Origin: an uncultured Pelagibacteraceae bacterium
GTDB lineage: Bacteria; Pseudomonadota; Alphaproteobacteria; Pelagibacterales; Pelagibacteraceae
Direction: 5' to 3'
NCBI GenBank assembly: GCA_902594255.1
Contig: CACJLN010000005.1
Coordinates: 1-64,000 of the forward strand
DNA length: 64,000 nt
In this document: piece by piece, positions 45,605 through 55,197 of the stretch
Layout of the letters: every line of letters begins with the position of its first letter
Position numbering within the stretch: position 1 is the first letter of the stretch
Notes under the pieces: generated by a model
Told to the model about the DNA's origin: nothing
Seen by the model: the letters and a program-made list of their open reading frames with translations, nothing else
Databases searched by the model: none
Made by a program: the position numbers and the translations under genes

Positions 45605-47144
45605 ACTCAATTATTGATTTTATATTTTTAAGATAATCTTTGTACCGGTCAGAGGATTTTACAGCTGTTTTATAAATTGGCTTTCTTGCTTGTATAGAAC
45701 TTGCTGTTTTGATAGCTCTTTCATTTTTATGATGGTTTAAACAATTATCATCCCATTTTAACTCACAAAAATTTAATAATTTTCTTATTTCAATTTCACT
45801 ATTTTCAACAAGTTTCGAATATTCAATATCGTAAATAATTTCAGGAAATTTTTTTTGGAAAAAAGTCATAAGGTCTTCGTATAATTTGTAAAATTGAGCG
45901 ATATCCTCAAGGTCATTAGTAAATGGCATAGCATTTGAAAAATAATTTTTAAAATTTGACCAAATAATATCCATAGGATCTCTTTTACAATTTATTATTT
46001 TCGCATTAGGAAAAATATATTTAATAAAACCAATAAATCTAAAATTAAGTGGAGCTTTATCAGTAAATATCTTGGATGAGTTATTGTAATTTGAAATTCT
46101 CTCTAGATACTTTTTTTTACAATCTATAATTAAATTATGAATTTCTTCGATATTTAATTGATTATTTTTTTCAAATTTTTGAAAAAATTTCCTTACTTCT
46201 TTTTCTAAAAACGGCAATTCGCCTCCTCCAAATACCTCTTGATGAGAAGACAAAATTTGCTCAACTAATGAAGTTCCAGATCTGGGCATCCCAACTATAA
46301 AAATTAATTTTCTAGAGTTTTCTATATTTGGAATATTTAAATTTTTGTAATTAAAATCTTTAATATTGATAAAGTTATTTTTTTCCTCTTGAATTTTATA
46401 ATTTGTCTTTTTTTTAATTATGTTGTTTCCATGTGAATAATTTTCGAAAGATTTTTCGTAATCTTTAATATCTTCAAAATATTTTCCTAGAGAAAAATAT
46501 AAATTAGATTTTTGTATTTCATTTAATTTAATATTTTCTAATTTATCTTTAATATTGAGATAATGTGGATGGTTATTTGTATATTTTGTCATGAGTGATA
46601 AAATTCGATCCGCGTCAGTAAATTTTGGATTTAATTCTAAAATTTTTTTTAGGCACTCTGAAGATTTTTCAAATTCCCCCAAGGCCTGATAATTAATTGC
46701 TAAATTGAAATATGGTTCGATTAATTTATCATTGATTTTTAAAATTTTATTAAAATACTCGACAGCTGACTTATTTAAATTAAGATAACCTTTAAGATTT
46801 CCTAAATTATTCAAAATACTTATATATTTTGGTGCTTCAGCTAAACCTCTCTTAAAATAAGTTTCTGCTTCCTTAAAATTACTTAGTTTAAAATGCGATA
46901 GGCCAATATTATTTAAAAAATGAGGATTTTTGGGATTGGCCTTTAAAGCTATCTCCATTATTTCTACAGATTTATCATTTTGACCTAAACTTTGATAAGA
47001 GAGGCTTAATAAATTGAACAGCACCTGATGTTTTCTTTTTTTAAGTAAAATTTTTGACTCATCTACAACTTCTTTAAACAAACCTAATTTTAGTTTGTTA
47101 GTTAAAATTTCAACTTTCTTTTGTAATTCTATATCATTAAGCAT
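45597..47144 (-). CDS. TPR-repeat sulfotransferase family protein
   Basis: 515 aa in two parts. Residues 1 to about 240 are tandem tetratricopeptide repeats (for example NPHFLNNIGLSHFKLSNFKE and YFNLAINYQALGEFEKS). From about 278 there is a PAPS-dependent sulfotransferase domain with the 5'-phosphosulfate loop GMPRSGTSLVEQIL (285-298), and a later KRDPMDIIWSNFKNYF that fits the 3'-phosphate-binding strand. The acceptor is unknown; relatives act on glycans, lipids or protein tyrosines. One base is shared with the upstream hydrolase gene (TAATG). No signal peptide. Confidence 0.85.
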   Translation of the reverse strand: MLNDIELQKKVEILTNKLKLGLFKEVVDESKILLKKRKHQVLFNLLSLSYQSLGQNDKSVEIMEIALKANPKNPHFLNNIGLSHFKLSNFKEAETYFKRGLAEAPKYISILNNLGNLKGYLNLNKSAVEYFNKILKINDKLIEPYFNLAINYQALGEFEKSSECLKKILELNPKFTDADRILSLMTKYTNNHPHYLNIKDKLENIKLNEIQKSNLYFSLGKYFEDIKDYEKSFENYSHGNNIIKKKTNYKIQEEKNNFINIKDFNYKNLNIPNIENSRKLIFIVGMPRSGTSLVEQILSSHQEVFGGGELPFLEKEVRKFFQKFEKNNQLNIEEIHNLIIDCKKKYLERISNYNNSSKIFTDKAPLNFRFIGFIKYIFPNAKIINCKRDPMDIIWSNFKNYFSNAMPFTNDLEDIAQFYKLYEDLMTFFQKKFPEIIYDIEYSKLVENSEIEIRKLLNFCELKWDDNCLNHHKNERAIKTASSIQARKPIYKTAVKSSDRYKDYLKNIKSIIESN

Positions 47145-47881
47145 TATTCGATATGTATTGGTTTTAATTTTGTATCCTTAAATATTTTATTGATAGTTTT
47201 TTTTATGTTCATTATCAAAACCTTTTTTTTTGGGCCGTAGGCATGTATTAAGTTTTTTTTATTTAGACAATATGCGATGTGTCCTTTCCAAAAAATAATA
47301 TTTTTTTTAAAATTCTTTCTATTAGAAATTTTTCTAAGATATTTTAATTGGTCTTTTGTATCTCTAGGAAAAAAAATTCTATTATAATAAAAGAAGATTT
47401 GTATTAAAGCAGAACAATCAATACCCTCAGATGATTTTCCACCCCATAAATATTTGACATTTAAAAACAATTTTAGAATTTTTACTAAGTTATTTTCTGA
47501 ATGATTAATTTTTTTGGTGTCAATAATTTTTACCCATTTATTTTTTTCGAATTCAAAAAATTCTTTCCTCTTATTAGTTACTGAAATTCCTGAGCCAAAA
47601 TATAAAAAATTTTTTGTTTGAAAAAATTTATTACCCTTTTTTTTAAATATTCTTGACTTGAGTTTACAAATTTTATTCGTCGGTTTAAATTTTTTAAGAA
47701 ATTTTTGACTCTTAATAAAACCAGTATAATTATCGTATTTAGTTTTAATTTTTACCCAGCCTTTACTTTTTGATAAAATTTTGAATTTTTCGCCATACAG
47801 AATTTGAGATGTTACCTCTGATTTCAAAAAAGGTCGCGAATTTATATTCCCAATCGATTTATTAAAAAAATTATTTTTCAC
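47144..47881 (-). CDS. NlpC/P60 family cysteine peptidase with SH3-like N-terminus
   Basis: 245 aa, GTG start at 47879-47881 that overlaps the AmpG-like gene by 11 bp. Residues 1 to about 120 look like two bacterial SH3-like segments (GWVKIKTKYDNYTGFIKS is typical). The NlpC/P60 domain follows with Cys156 in SSEGIDCSALIQ, His201 in WKGHIAY and His213 in LIHAYG. Such enzymes cut peptidoglycan stem peptides between D-Glu and DAP. No signal peptide is visible, so cytoplasmic action on imported muropeptides is possible, which would suit the adjacent AmpG-like permease. Confidence 0.86.
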   Translation of the reverse strand: MKNNFFNKSIGNINSRPFLKSEVTSQILYGEKFKILSKSKGWVKIKTKYDNYTGFIKSQKFLKKFKPTNKICKLKSRIFKKKGNKFFQTKNFLYFGSGISVTNKRKEFFEFEKNKWVKIIDTKKINHSENNLVKILKLFLNVKYLWGGKSSEGIDCSALIQIFFYYNRIFFPRDTKDQLKYLRKISNRKNFKKNIIFWKGHIAYCLNKKNLIHAYGPKKKVLIMNIKKTINKIFKDTKLKPIHIE

Positions 47882-49247
47882 TAAGTTTGAGTTTATTTTT
47901 CATTATCCACAATATAATAAGAGATGGAATTACCATTAATGCCGTTAATATAAAAAATATACCCCAGTCACCATTTAACCAGTCTACAAGGGCTCCTGAA
48001 GATGAAGCAAGGGTTGTTCTTCCTGCAGTACCTATTGATGCTAACAGTGCATATTGGGTTGCAGTATAAGTTCTGTCCACTAAAAGAGAAATAAAAGCAA
48101 CAAAAGCAACAGTTGCAAACGCAGCAGCTATATCATCAAAAATGACAGCTAGGGCAAATAAGATTTCCGATTTTTCAGACCAGGCTAAAACACTAAATAA
48201 AAGGTTGGTACTTGCCATAATAATCCCAGCCATAAACATTGCTTTTAAAACTCCTGATCTTATAACAAACAAACCTCCTAAAAGAGTGAATACTACCGTT
48301 GTTATCCATCCTAGAGTTTTAGAATAAATAGCGATATCAGATTTGCTGAAACCAATTTCTTTGTAAAAAATTATCGACATTCTTCCAAGAAAAGCCTCAC
48401 CTACCTTGAATAGAAAAACAAAACCAAGAATTCCGATTGCAATAGAAAAACCATTTTTTTTAAAAAAACTAATTATAGGACCACTAATTGTTCCTCCAAT
48501 CCATATCAAAAATTGTGAGAAAAGATTTTCATTTCCAAGTTGATTTGAGATTAATTTATCATTTTCTTTTTGTTTAGTTTGTCTTTCGTTACCACCTCTT
48601 TCATTTATGAACATCAAACCAATATTCATAAAAATAATTAAGATACCTAAAATTAAAAATGTTAATTGCCAATAATTTTCAAATCCTCTGTTCTGTAAAA
48701 ATTCAGCAGAAAATAAAGAGATTACACCTCCAAGCTTATAACCACTCCACCAACCAACCACAGCCATTGCTGCACCAGCTGCCATTGATTTCCCCTCATT
48801 TTCTCCGATTTGTTCAATTCTTAAAGCATCTACAGTTATGTCTTGCGTGGCGGATGCAACAGCAATAATTAATCCTATGGAAATTACAAAAGCTAGATCG
48901 AGTTTTGGATTAGAAATACTCCACAAGATAAGTGAAAATAAAATAATAATTTGCATTAAAACTATCCACCCTCTTCTATGACCGACTTTTTTCGTTAAAA
49001 AAGGTATTTGTATTCTATCTACTAAGGGCGCCCACAAATAATTAAAAGCATAAACTCCAAAAATTAAGCCTGCCCATCCTATTGTTGATCTACTAAGTCC
49101 ATCTTCCTTTAACCACAAGCTAAGGCTGCTTCCAATTAATACCCAAGGGAAACCTGAAATTGCGCCTAATAACAAAATCTTTAACATTCTTCGATCAAAG
49201 TAAATGGAGAAAGTTTTTGAAAAAGGCTGTTTTTTAAATTCTATCAT
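47871..49247 (-). CDS. ampG: AmpG-like muropeptide permease (MFS)
   Basis: Major-facilitator protein of 458 aa from the ATG at 49245-49247 (preceded by GGAGAAA and forming TAATAATG with the trkH stop); about 12 hydrophobic helices. GAISGFPWVLIGSSLSLWLKE near 32-52 and the ATQDITVDALRIE motif are characteristic of AmpG, which imports anhydro-muropeptides for cell-wall recycling. Neighbouring NlpC/P60 hydrolase supports this. Other MFS substrates cannot be excluded. Confidence 0.84.
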   Translation of the reverse strand: MIEFKKQPFSKTFSIYFDRRMLKILLLGAISGFPWVLIGSSLSLWLKEDGLSRSTIGWAGLIFGVYAFNYLWAPLVDRIQIPFLTKKVGHRRGWIVLMQIIILFSLILWSISNPKLDLAFVISIGLIIAVASATQDITVDALRIEQIGENEGKSMAAGAAMAVVGWWSGYKLGGVISLFSAEFLQNRGFENYWQLTFLILGILIIFMNIGLMFINERGGNERQTKQKENDKLISNQLGNENLFSQFLIWIGGTISGPIISFFKKNGFSIAIGILGFVFLFKVGEAFLGRMSIIFYKEIGFSKSDIAIYSKTLGWITTVVFTLLGGLFVIRSGVLKAMFMAGIIMASTNLLFSVLAWSEKSEILFALAVIFDDIAAAFATVAFVAFISLLVDRTYTATQYALLASIGTAGRTTLASSSGALVDWLNGDWGIFFILTALMVIPSLIILWIMKNKLKLSEK

Positions 49248-49249
49248 TA

Positions 49250-50689
49250 TTAATTTCTCCAAAAAGATGGTAAAAATAAAACTAATATTGCAAATAATTC
49301 TAATCTACCTAGGATCATGCCTAAAGATAGGATCCATTTAGATAGATCAGGTAAAGATGAAAAATTACCATTTGGACCTATCTCTGAACCAAGTCCTGGC
49401 CCAACATTAGAAATTGATGTTGCGGCCCCAGAAATTGCTGTAACAAAGTCTAGACCAGTTAAAGAGAGTAAAGCAGTTAAAATGAGGAAAATCACAAAGT
49501 AAAAAAATATAAAAGAAATTATAGATGAAATAAATTTTTCATCAATTGAACTTTGGTTATATTTTATAATGAATACTCCTTTAGGATAAATTATCTTTTT
49601 TAGTTGATTAGTTATAAATAAATATAATATTTGAAATCTGAAAATTTTTACACCACAAGTTGTTGATCCTGCACATCCACCAATAAACATTAAAGACAAG
49701 AATACCAATAAAGAAAAACCGCCCCAGTTATCAAATTGCGCATTGACGTAACCAGTTCCAGTAAGAATAGATATTACATTAAAGAATATTGAACGTATGT
49801 CATAAGAATCTGGATTATTGAAAATTAGATACAATGATAAAATTATAATACTTATGAATATTACTTTAAAGAAAGTTTTTATTTGAGTATCTGAAAAAAA
49901 GATATCTTTGTTTCCATTAATAAATTTAATATACGAAATAAATGGCAGACTGCCTAAAATTATAAAAATTATAGCTGAAATTTCAATTGCTAAACTATCA
50001 AAAAAACCGATTGACTCATTGTAATTCGAAAATCCGCCAGTGGCTAAAGTAGTCATTGAGTGGGTTATGCTGTCAAAAACACTCATCCCGAACCCATAAT
50101 AAGTTAACGCACACATTGTTGTTAGAGCTGAATAGATATAGATTAACCTAACAGCGATTTCTTTTGATTTAGGAAGCACTTTTTCAGAAGAGTCGTTACT
50201 TGAAATTTTAAACAATTGCATACCCCCCACATTCATTATTGGCATAAGCGTTATTGCCATTATAATTATACCGATGCCCCCTAACCATTGAAGTATTGCT
50301 CTCCACAAAAGAATACTTTTTGGCATATTTTCTAAATTCGCAATGACAGTTGAACCAGTGGTAGTAATGCCAGACATACTTTCAAAAAAAGCATTGGTAA
50401 ACGAGAAACCTAGATTTGAGAAAAAAAAAGGTAAAGATCCAAAAACGGCTACACTTAGCCAAGATAAAGCAGTTAATAAAAAAGCTTGTTGTAAATTCAA
50501 TTTATTTTCATGATCTAGATTTGATAAGAAAAACAATGTACCAAAAATAATTGTTACTATAGAGGCGCCAAAAAAAGACGAGTCAATCTCTTGATAAAAA
50601 AATTGAGCTATTATTGGAATGAACATAAAAATTCCAAGAATTATCTGTAATATTCCTAACGTAAAAAAAACTGTTTTATAATTAGACAT
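49250..50689 (-). CDS. trkH: Trk-type potassium uptake membrane protein TrkH
   Basis: Ion-conducting subunit of a Trk/Ktr potassium system, 479 aa, with 10 or more hydrophobic helices. Selectivity-filter-like glycine segments appear, including TGSTV, TLATGGFS, TGTGYV and SNVGPGLG, and GGCAGSTTCGVK is the conserved intracellular-gate region. It needs a TrkA partner, which is not in the window. Starts divergently from lysS; it is two bases from the ampG ATG. Confidence 0.93.
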   Translation of the reverse strand: MSNYKTVFFTLGILQIILGIFMFIPIIAQFFYQEIDSSFFGASIVTIIFGTLFFLSNLDHENKLNLQQAFLLTALSWLSVAVFGSLPFFFSNLGFSFTNAFFESMSGITTTGSTVIANLENMPKSILLWRAILQWLGGIGIIIMAITLMPIMNVGGMQLFKISSNDSSEKVLPKSKEIAVRLIYIYSALTTMCALTYYGFGMSVFDSITHSMTTLATGGFSNYNESIGFFDSLAIEISAIIFIILGSLPFISYIKFINGNKDIFFSDTQIKTFFKVIFISIIILSLYLIFNNPDSYDIRSIFFNVISILTGTGYVNAQFDNWGGFSLLVFLSLMFIGGCAGSTTCGVKIFRFQILYLFITNQLKKIIYPKGVFIIKYNQSSIDEKFISSIISFIFFYFVIFLILTALLSLTGLDFVTAISGAATSISNVGPGLGSEIGPNGNFSSLPDLSKWILSLGMILGRLELFAILVLFLPSFWRN

Positions 50690-50777
50690 TTTGAAAAGAG
50701 ATTATTTTATGGTAAATAAATTTCAACTCTATAAGAATAAACTTAACCACTAATATTAGATTATATTTGAATTATTC

Positions 50778-52340
50778 ATGATTAAAAAAGAGAATTTAGA
50801 CAAAACAAGTGCTTGGCCGTTTGTTGAAGCAAAAAAAATACTTAGAGAGAGAAAGTCTATTATTGAAAAAAAAGGAAAAATTACTCTGCAAACAGGTTAT
50901 GGACCTAGTGGTCTTCCACACATTGGAACTTTCGGTGAAGTTGCAAGAACATCAATGTTAGTTAATGCTTTAAAACATTTAACCGATTTTCCAACAGAGA
51001 TAATTACATTTTCAGATGATATGGATGGTCTTAGAAAAATACCGGACAATGTGCCAAATAAAGAAATTTTAGAAAAAAATCTTCATAAATCTCTGACACA
51101 AGTCCCAGACCCTTTTAACAAATATGGTAGTTTTGGTGAACACAATAATGAAAAACTAAAAACTTTTTTAGATAATTTCAATTTTAAATACGATTTTAAA
51201 AGCTCTACTAAACTCTATAAATCAGGTTTTTTTAATCCAACTCTAGAAATCATTTTAGAAAATTATGAGGGGATTATGAATATTATTTTACCTACACTTG
51301 GTAAGGAACGACAAAAAACTTATTGTCCATTTTTACCAATTTGCCCAGATACGAATCACGTTTTAGAAATTCCCATGAAAGAAATTAATAAAAAAAAGTC
51401 AGAGATAATATTTGATAATAATGGAAAAGATTTAGTATCTAGTATTTTAGATGGTCATTGTAAATTACAATGGAAAGTTGATTGGGCAATGAGGTGGTTT
51501 GCTCTCGATGTAGACTTTGAAATGTATGGAAAAGATTTAATAGAAAGTGCAATATTATCAACCAAGATAATTAAATTAATTGGAAAAAAAAACCCATCAG
51601 GTTTTGCTTATGAGCTTTTTTTGGATGAAAAAGGCGAGAAGATCTCTAAATCAAAGGGTAATGGAATAACAATAGAACAATGGTTAGATTACGCTTCTCC
51701 AGAGAGTTTATCACTTTATATGTACCAAAATCCAAAAAGAGCAAAAAAACTTTACAATAAGATAGTTCCAAAAGCTGTTGATGAATATCTTGAGTTTATA
51801 GAAAAAGCTAAAACTCAAGATGAACTTCGGTTATTGATGAATCCAGTTTGGCATGTTCATAACGGAAAAGTTCCTAAAGAAAACATGATTATGTCTTTTT
51901 CAATGTTATTAAACCTCGTTGAAACAAGTAATGCTGATAATAAAGACCTTTTGTGGAAGTTTGTTAAAAAATATAAAATAAATATCTCTGAAAGGGAACA
52001 CCCTATATTTAATAATTTAGTCGGATATGCAATAAAATATTTTAACGATGTGATTAAAAGTAAAAAGAAATATAAAATACCTGATGAAAAAGAAAAAAAG
52101 GCATTAATGGCTTTAATTAAAACACTTGATGGATGTAACGACAAAATGTCTCCAGAAGATATCCAAACGTTAATTTATTCAACTGGAAAAGATAACGGAT
52201 ACTCAGAAAATTTAAGAGATTGGTTTAGATTGATATATGAAGTTGTTTTTGGAGACGAAAATGGTCCTCGAATGGGTTTTTTTATAAGTTTTTTTGGTGT
52301 TAAAGAAACAAAAGATCTTATAATAAATAGAATTAAATAA
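50778..52340 (+). CDS. lysS: Lysyl-tRNA synthetase, class I
   Basis: Class I (archaeal-type) LysRS rather than the class II enzyme of most bacteria; class I is characteristic of alphaproteobacteria. The 520 residues show the HIGH-type motif PSGLPHIGTFGE at 43-54 and the KMSKS-type motif KISKSKG near 288-294. YGPSG and WAMRWFALDVDFEMYGKD are also typical. Starts from an 88-bp AT-rich gap shared with trkH; one base is shared with pyrD. Confidence 0.95.
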   Translation: MIKKENLDKTSAWPFVEAKKILRERKSIIEKKGKITLQTGYGPSGLPHIGTFGEVARTSMLVNALKHLTDFPTEIITFSDDMDGLRKIPDNVPNKEILEKNLHKSLTQVPDPFNKYGSFGEHNNEKLKTFLDNFNFKYDFKSSTKLYKSGFFNPTLEIILENYEGIMNIILPTLGKERQKTYCPFLPICPDTNHVLEIPMKEINKKKSEIIFDNNGKDLVSSILDGHCKLQWKVDWAMRWFALDVDFEMYGKDLIESAILSTKIIKLIGKKNPSGFAYELFLDEKGEKISKSKGNGITIEQWLDYASPESLSLYMYQNPKRAKKLYNKIVPKAVDEYLEFIEKAKTQDELRLLMNPVWHVHNGKVPKENMIMSFSMLLNLVETSNADNKDLLWKFVKKYKINISEREHPIFNNLVGYAIKYFNDVIKSKKKYKIPDEKEKKALMALIKTLDGCNDKMSPEDIQTLIYSTGKDNGYSENLRDWFRLIYEVVFGDENGPRMGFFISFFGVKETKDLIINRIK

Positions 52341-53392
52341 TGTTTTCAAATTTAAGATCTTTAATTTTTAAACTAGATCCAGAGATAGCGCATAGTTTAG
52401 CAATAAAATCATTAAAATTGAATTTTGTTCCAAATATTTTAGATTCGAATAAAGATAATGATTTATTTAAAACCAAATTATTCAATAAAGACATAGCTAA
52501 TCCGATCGGAGTAGCAGCTGGATTTGATAAAAATGCTGAAGTTTATAATTCATTGTTCAAGCTTGGATTTGGTTTTGTAGAAGCTGGTACCGTTACCCCT
52601 CTAAGACAATACGGCAATCCTAAACCTAGAGTTTTTAGACTAGTAGAGGATGAAGCCTTAATAAATAGATTAGGTTTTAATAACTTAGGTGCAAAAAATA
52701 TTGCTGATAGGATTTTATCAAACAAACAGATCGGCTTACTTGGAATTAATATTGGTCCTAATAAAGATACAAATGATAGACACAAAGACTATATCGAATG
52801 TTTAAAAGCTTTTCATAGAATTACTGATTATATTACAATCAACATTTCATCTCCCAATACAGAAGAGCTTAGAAATTTTCATGACCAAAATAAATTGAAT
52901 GAATTACTAAAAATTATTAATAATGAAAAAACAGTCCTTAATTCCAATATTCCAATTGTTGTTAAGATTTCGCCTGATATAAAGGATCAAGAAATACCCA
53001 AAATATCTGATGTTCTTTTAAAGAATAATATAGAAGCAGTAATTCTATCTAATACATCAGATTCGACTAGAGATGAACTAAATGATATTCAAAAACATCA
53101 AAAAGGTGGCCTTTCAGGAAAACCAATAGAGGAAAAATCAACAAAATTGATTGAAAAATTTTATGAAATTATAGGTGAAAAAATTAAAATCATTGGTGTT
53201 GGGGGAGTAGACTCAGGAATAAGCGCTTATAAGAAGTTTTTGGCCGGAGCAAGTTACATCCAACTTTATACAGGGATGGTTTTCAGAGGACCTAATATTG
53301 TGAACTTAATTAAAAAAGAGCTAAAGGAATTGATGCTAAAAGATGGAGTTAAGCACTTTAGTGAAATAATAGGAAAAAAAACAATTTCTTAA
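52340..53392 (+). CDS. pyrD: Dihydroorotate dehydrogenase (quinone), class 2
   Basis: Membrane-associated flavoenzyme that passes electrons from dihydroorotate to quinone in pyrimidine synthesis. The 350 residues have the N-terminal helical extension of class 2 ([18 protein letters not shown]), [14 protein letters not shown], the active-site serine in [13 protein letters not shown] (about 168-180), and [10 protein letters not shown] near the C-terminus for FMN phosphate. Shares one base with the lysS stop. Confidence 0.96.
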   Translation: MFSNLRSLIFKLDPEIAHSLAIKSLKLNFVPNILDSNKDNDLFKTKLFNKDIANPIGVAAGFDKNAEVYNSLFKLGFGFVEAGTVTPLRQYGNPKPRVFRLVEDEALINRLGFNNLGAKNIADRILSNKQIGLLGINIGPNKDTNDRHKDYIECLKAFHRITDYITINISSPNTEELRNFHDQNKLNELLKIINNEKTVLNSNIPIVVKISPDIKDQEIPKISDVLLKNNIEAVILSNTSDSTRDELNDIQKHQKGGLSGKPIEEKSTKLIEKFYEIIGEKIKIIGVGGVDSGISAYKKFLAGASYIQLYTGMVFRGPNIVNLIKKELKELMLKDGVKHFSEIIGKKTIS

Positions 53393-53403
53393 AATATATA
53401 AAC

Positions 53404-53434
53404 TTGACGCCTTAGAAATCTCTCTTTATATACT
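53404..53434 (+). promoter_or_regulatory. Promoter of rpmB, very close to the start codon
   Basis: TTGACG at 53404-53409 and TATATA at 53427-53432 (17-bp spacer; TATACT at 53429-53434 with 19 bp is the alternative). The ATG is at 53445, so the predicted 5' leader is only about 0-6 bases and no Shine-Dalgarno fits in it. Confidence 0.6.
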
Positions 53435-53444
53435 CGTTGTAATC

Positions 53445-53759
53445 ATGTCAAAAAAATGTGAACTCACTGGTAAAATTCCTCTTAAAGGTCACAACGTAAG
53501 TCACGCAAATAATAAGACAAAAAGAAGATTTTTACCTAATTTAAAAAAAGTTAAGTTTACTAGTGAACTTTTAAAAAGGAGCATGAAACTTACAGTCAGT
53601 AATGCAGGTGTAAGATCTGTTGACAAAAAAGGCAGTTTTGATGAGTTTCTTAAAACTGTTAAAAATAAAAACTTATCACCAAGATTAAAAAAATTGAAAA
53701 AAAATCTGCTTATAAAATCTCCATTTCAAAAAAAACAAGTTCAATCTAAAACAACTTAA
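53445..53759 (+). CDS. rpmB: 50S ribosomal protein bL28
   Basis: 104 aa, slightly longer than usual because of a basic C-terminal tail. [28 protein letters not shown] is the family N-terminus (without the second Cys pair of zinc-binding forms), and [15 protein letters not shown]-like sequence lies near 50-64. Shares one base with the transporter gene downstream. Confidence 0.96.
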   Translation: MSKKCELTGKIPLKGHNVSHANNKTKRRFLPNLKKVKFTSELLKRSMKLTVSNAGVRSVDKKGSFDEFLKTVKNKNLSPRLKKLKKNLLIKSPFQKKQVQSKTT

Positions 53760-54307
53760 TGAAAAAGATATTTTTAATACTCTCATTTTTAATGGGAGTT
53801 GTTGTATTAGCTTCCAATTATCTGGTACAATTTCCCATTAACCATTATGGCTTAAATGAAATTTTAACTTATGGAGCATTTAGCTATCCTATTGCTTTTT
53901 TGATAACAGATTTAGCCAATAGATCATTTGGTAAGGTAGTCGCTAGAAAAATAGTTTATATTGGTTTTGCAATTGGTATTAGTTTTACCCTTTTATTTTC
54001 AACAAATTTTGCAGATTTAATATCCATTAGGATTGCAATTGGATCGGGTACGGCATTTTTAGTTGCCCAGTTATTAGATGTTCAAATTTTTGATAAATTA
54101 AGGCAAAAGAGATGGTTTGTTGCACCTCTAACTTCATCATTGGTAGGCTCGACAGTTGATACATTTATATTTTTTTCAATTTCTTTTTATGGAACAGGTG
54201 TTCCCTGGGTCACCTTGTCTTTAGGAGATTTAAGTGTAAAAATTTTTGTAGCATTGGTAATGTTAATTCCATTCAGATTGTTATTAAAAACACTTAAGCC
54301 AGTTTAA
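53759..54307 (+). CDS. yhhQ: Queuosine precursor transporter (YhhQ/QPTR family)
   Basis: 182 aa with five or six hydrophobic segments. SNYLVQFPINHYGLNEILTYGAF then FLITDLANRSFGK (about 48-60) match the YhhQ family, whose members take up preQ0/preQ1 for tRNA queuosine modification. Translationally coupled to rpmB (TAATG) and convergent with the polyamine cluster (4-bp overlap). Uptake would fit an organism that salvages queuosine precursors; I have not seen other queuosine genes here. Confidence 0.85.
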   Translation: MKKIFLILSFLMGVVVLASNYLVQFPINHYGLNEILTYGAFSYPIAFLITDLANRSFGKVVARKIVYIGFAIGISFTLLFSTNFADLISIRIAIGSGTAFLVAQLLDVQIFDKLRQKRWFVAPLTSSLVGSTVDTFIFFSISFYGTGVPWVTLSLGDLSVKIFVALVMLIPFRLLLKTLKPV

Positions 54308-55197
54308 TTTTTTAACAGGAATTTCAAAGATAAAATTTTATAAACTAATTTAGCTACTAAAAAATTGTAGGAATTGAATCCTTTTATCGGCGCAAGTTCA
54401 TTAACATCAGCTCCAACAATATTTGAATTTTTTGTGGCAATTTTTATAATGTTTAATGCTTCGTCCCATAATAAGCCACCAGGCTCAGGAGTTCCAGTTG
54501 CAGGCATAATACTTGAATCTAAACCATCAACATCGAAAGTTAGATAAACAGTTTTATTTTTTATAAGCCTTTTAAACTTTTTAAAATCCCACTTTGCCTT
54601 ATCTTTTGCCCAAAAAATGTTAATCCTAGACTTGTTTTTTTTTAAAAATTGTATCTCTTCCTGAGATATATTTCTAATTCCAAATGAAATTATCGATACA
54701 TTTTTATAATCTAAACATCTTCTCATAGCTGATGCATGTGAAAATTTCTCTCCGTTATAATTTTCTCTTAAATCGGCATGAGCATCAAAATGTAAAATAC
54801 ATATTTTTTTATATTTTTTTACAAATGGAACAATGCACCCTGCGGTAATTGAGTGTTCTCCGCCAAGTGTCATGGGAAAAAGTTTTTTTGTTAACAATCT
54901 ATTATTTATATCTGCTATTTTTTTTAAGGCTTTTTTAATGTTTTTATCGATTTTAAAAAATTTTAAAGTTTTTATTCCAATTTTTCTATAAGGCTCACAA
55001 TTTAATTCTTCATCGTATAATTCAACTTGATGTGAGGCTTTAATTATTTCTTTTGGACCATTTTTAGTTCCACCACCATAACTTACAGTTTTTTCTAAAC
55101 CGAAAGGAACTATTACAACTTTTTCCTTTAAATTAAATTTATTATCTATCCCTAGAAACCCTTTTTTATTTGAAAGATACTGCAAGGTTTTATCCAA
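54304..55197 (-). CDS. speB: Agmatinase/arginase family ureohydrolase
   Basis: Mn-dependent ureohydrolase with all metal ligands visible: GGEHS, FDAHADL, and FDVDGLDSS followed by TGTPEPGG. These fit agmatinase (agmatine to putrescine) slightly better than arginase, but specificity is not certain. The start is unclear. I chose a TTG at 55195-55197 (298 aa, 8-bp overlap with the upstream gene); an ATG at 55254 would need a 65-bp overlap. It is the last gene of a cluster with a deoxyhypusine-synthase-like and an ornithine-decarboxylase-family gene. If it acts on arginine it would feed ornithine to that decarboxylase. Confidence 0.85.
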   Translation of the reverse strand: MDKTLQYLSNKKGFLGIDNKFNLKEKVVIVPFGLEKTVSYGGGTKNGPKEIIKASHQVELYDEELNCEPYRKIGIKTLKFFKIDKNIKKALKKIADINNRLLTKKLFPMTLGGEHSITAGCIVPFVKKYKKICILHFDAHADLRENYNGEKFSHASAMRRCLDYKNVSIISFGIRNISQEEIQFLKKNKSRINIFWAKDKAKWDFKKFKRLIKNKTVYLTFDVDGLDSSIMPATGTPEPGGLLWDEALNIIKIATKNSNIVGADVNELAPIKGFNSYNFLVAKLVYKILSLKFLLKN

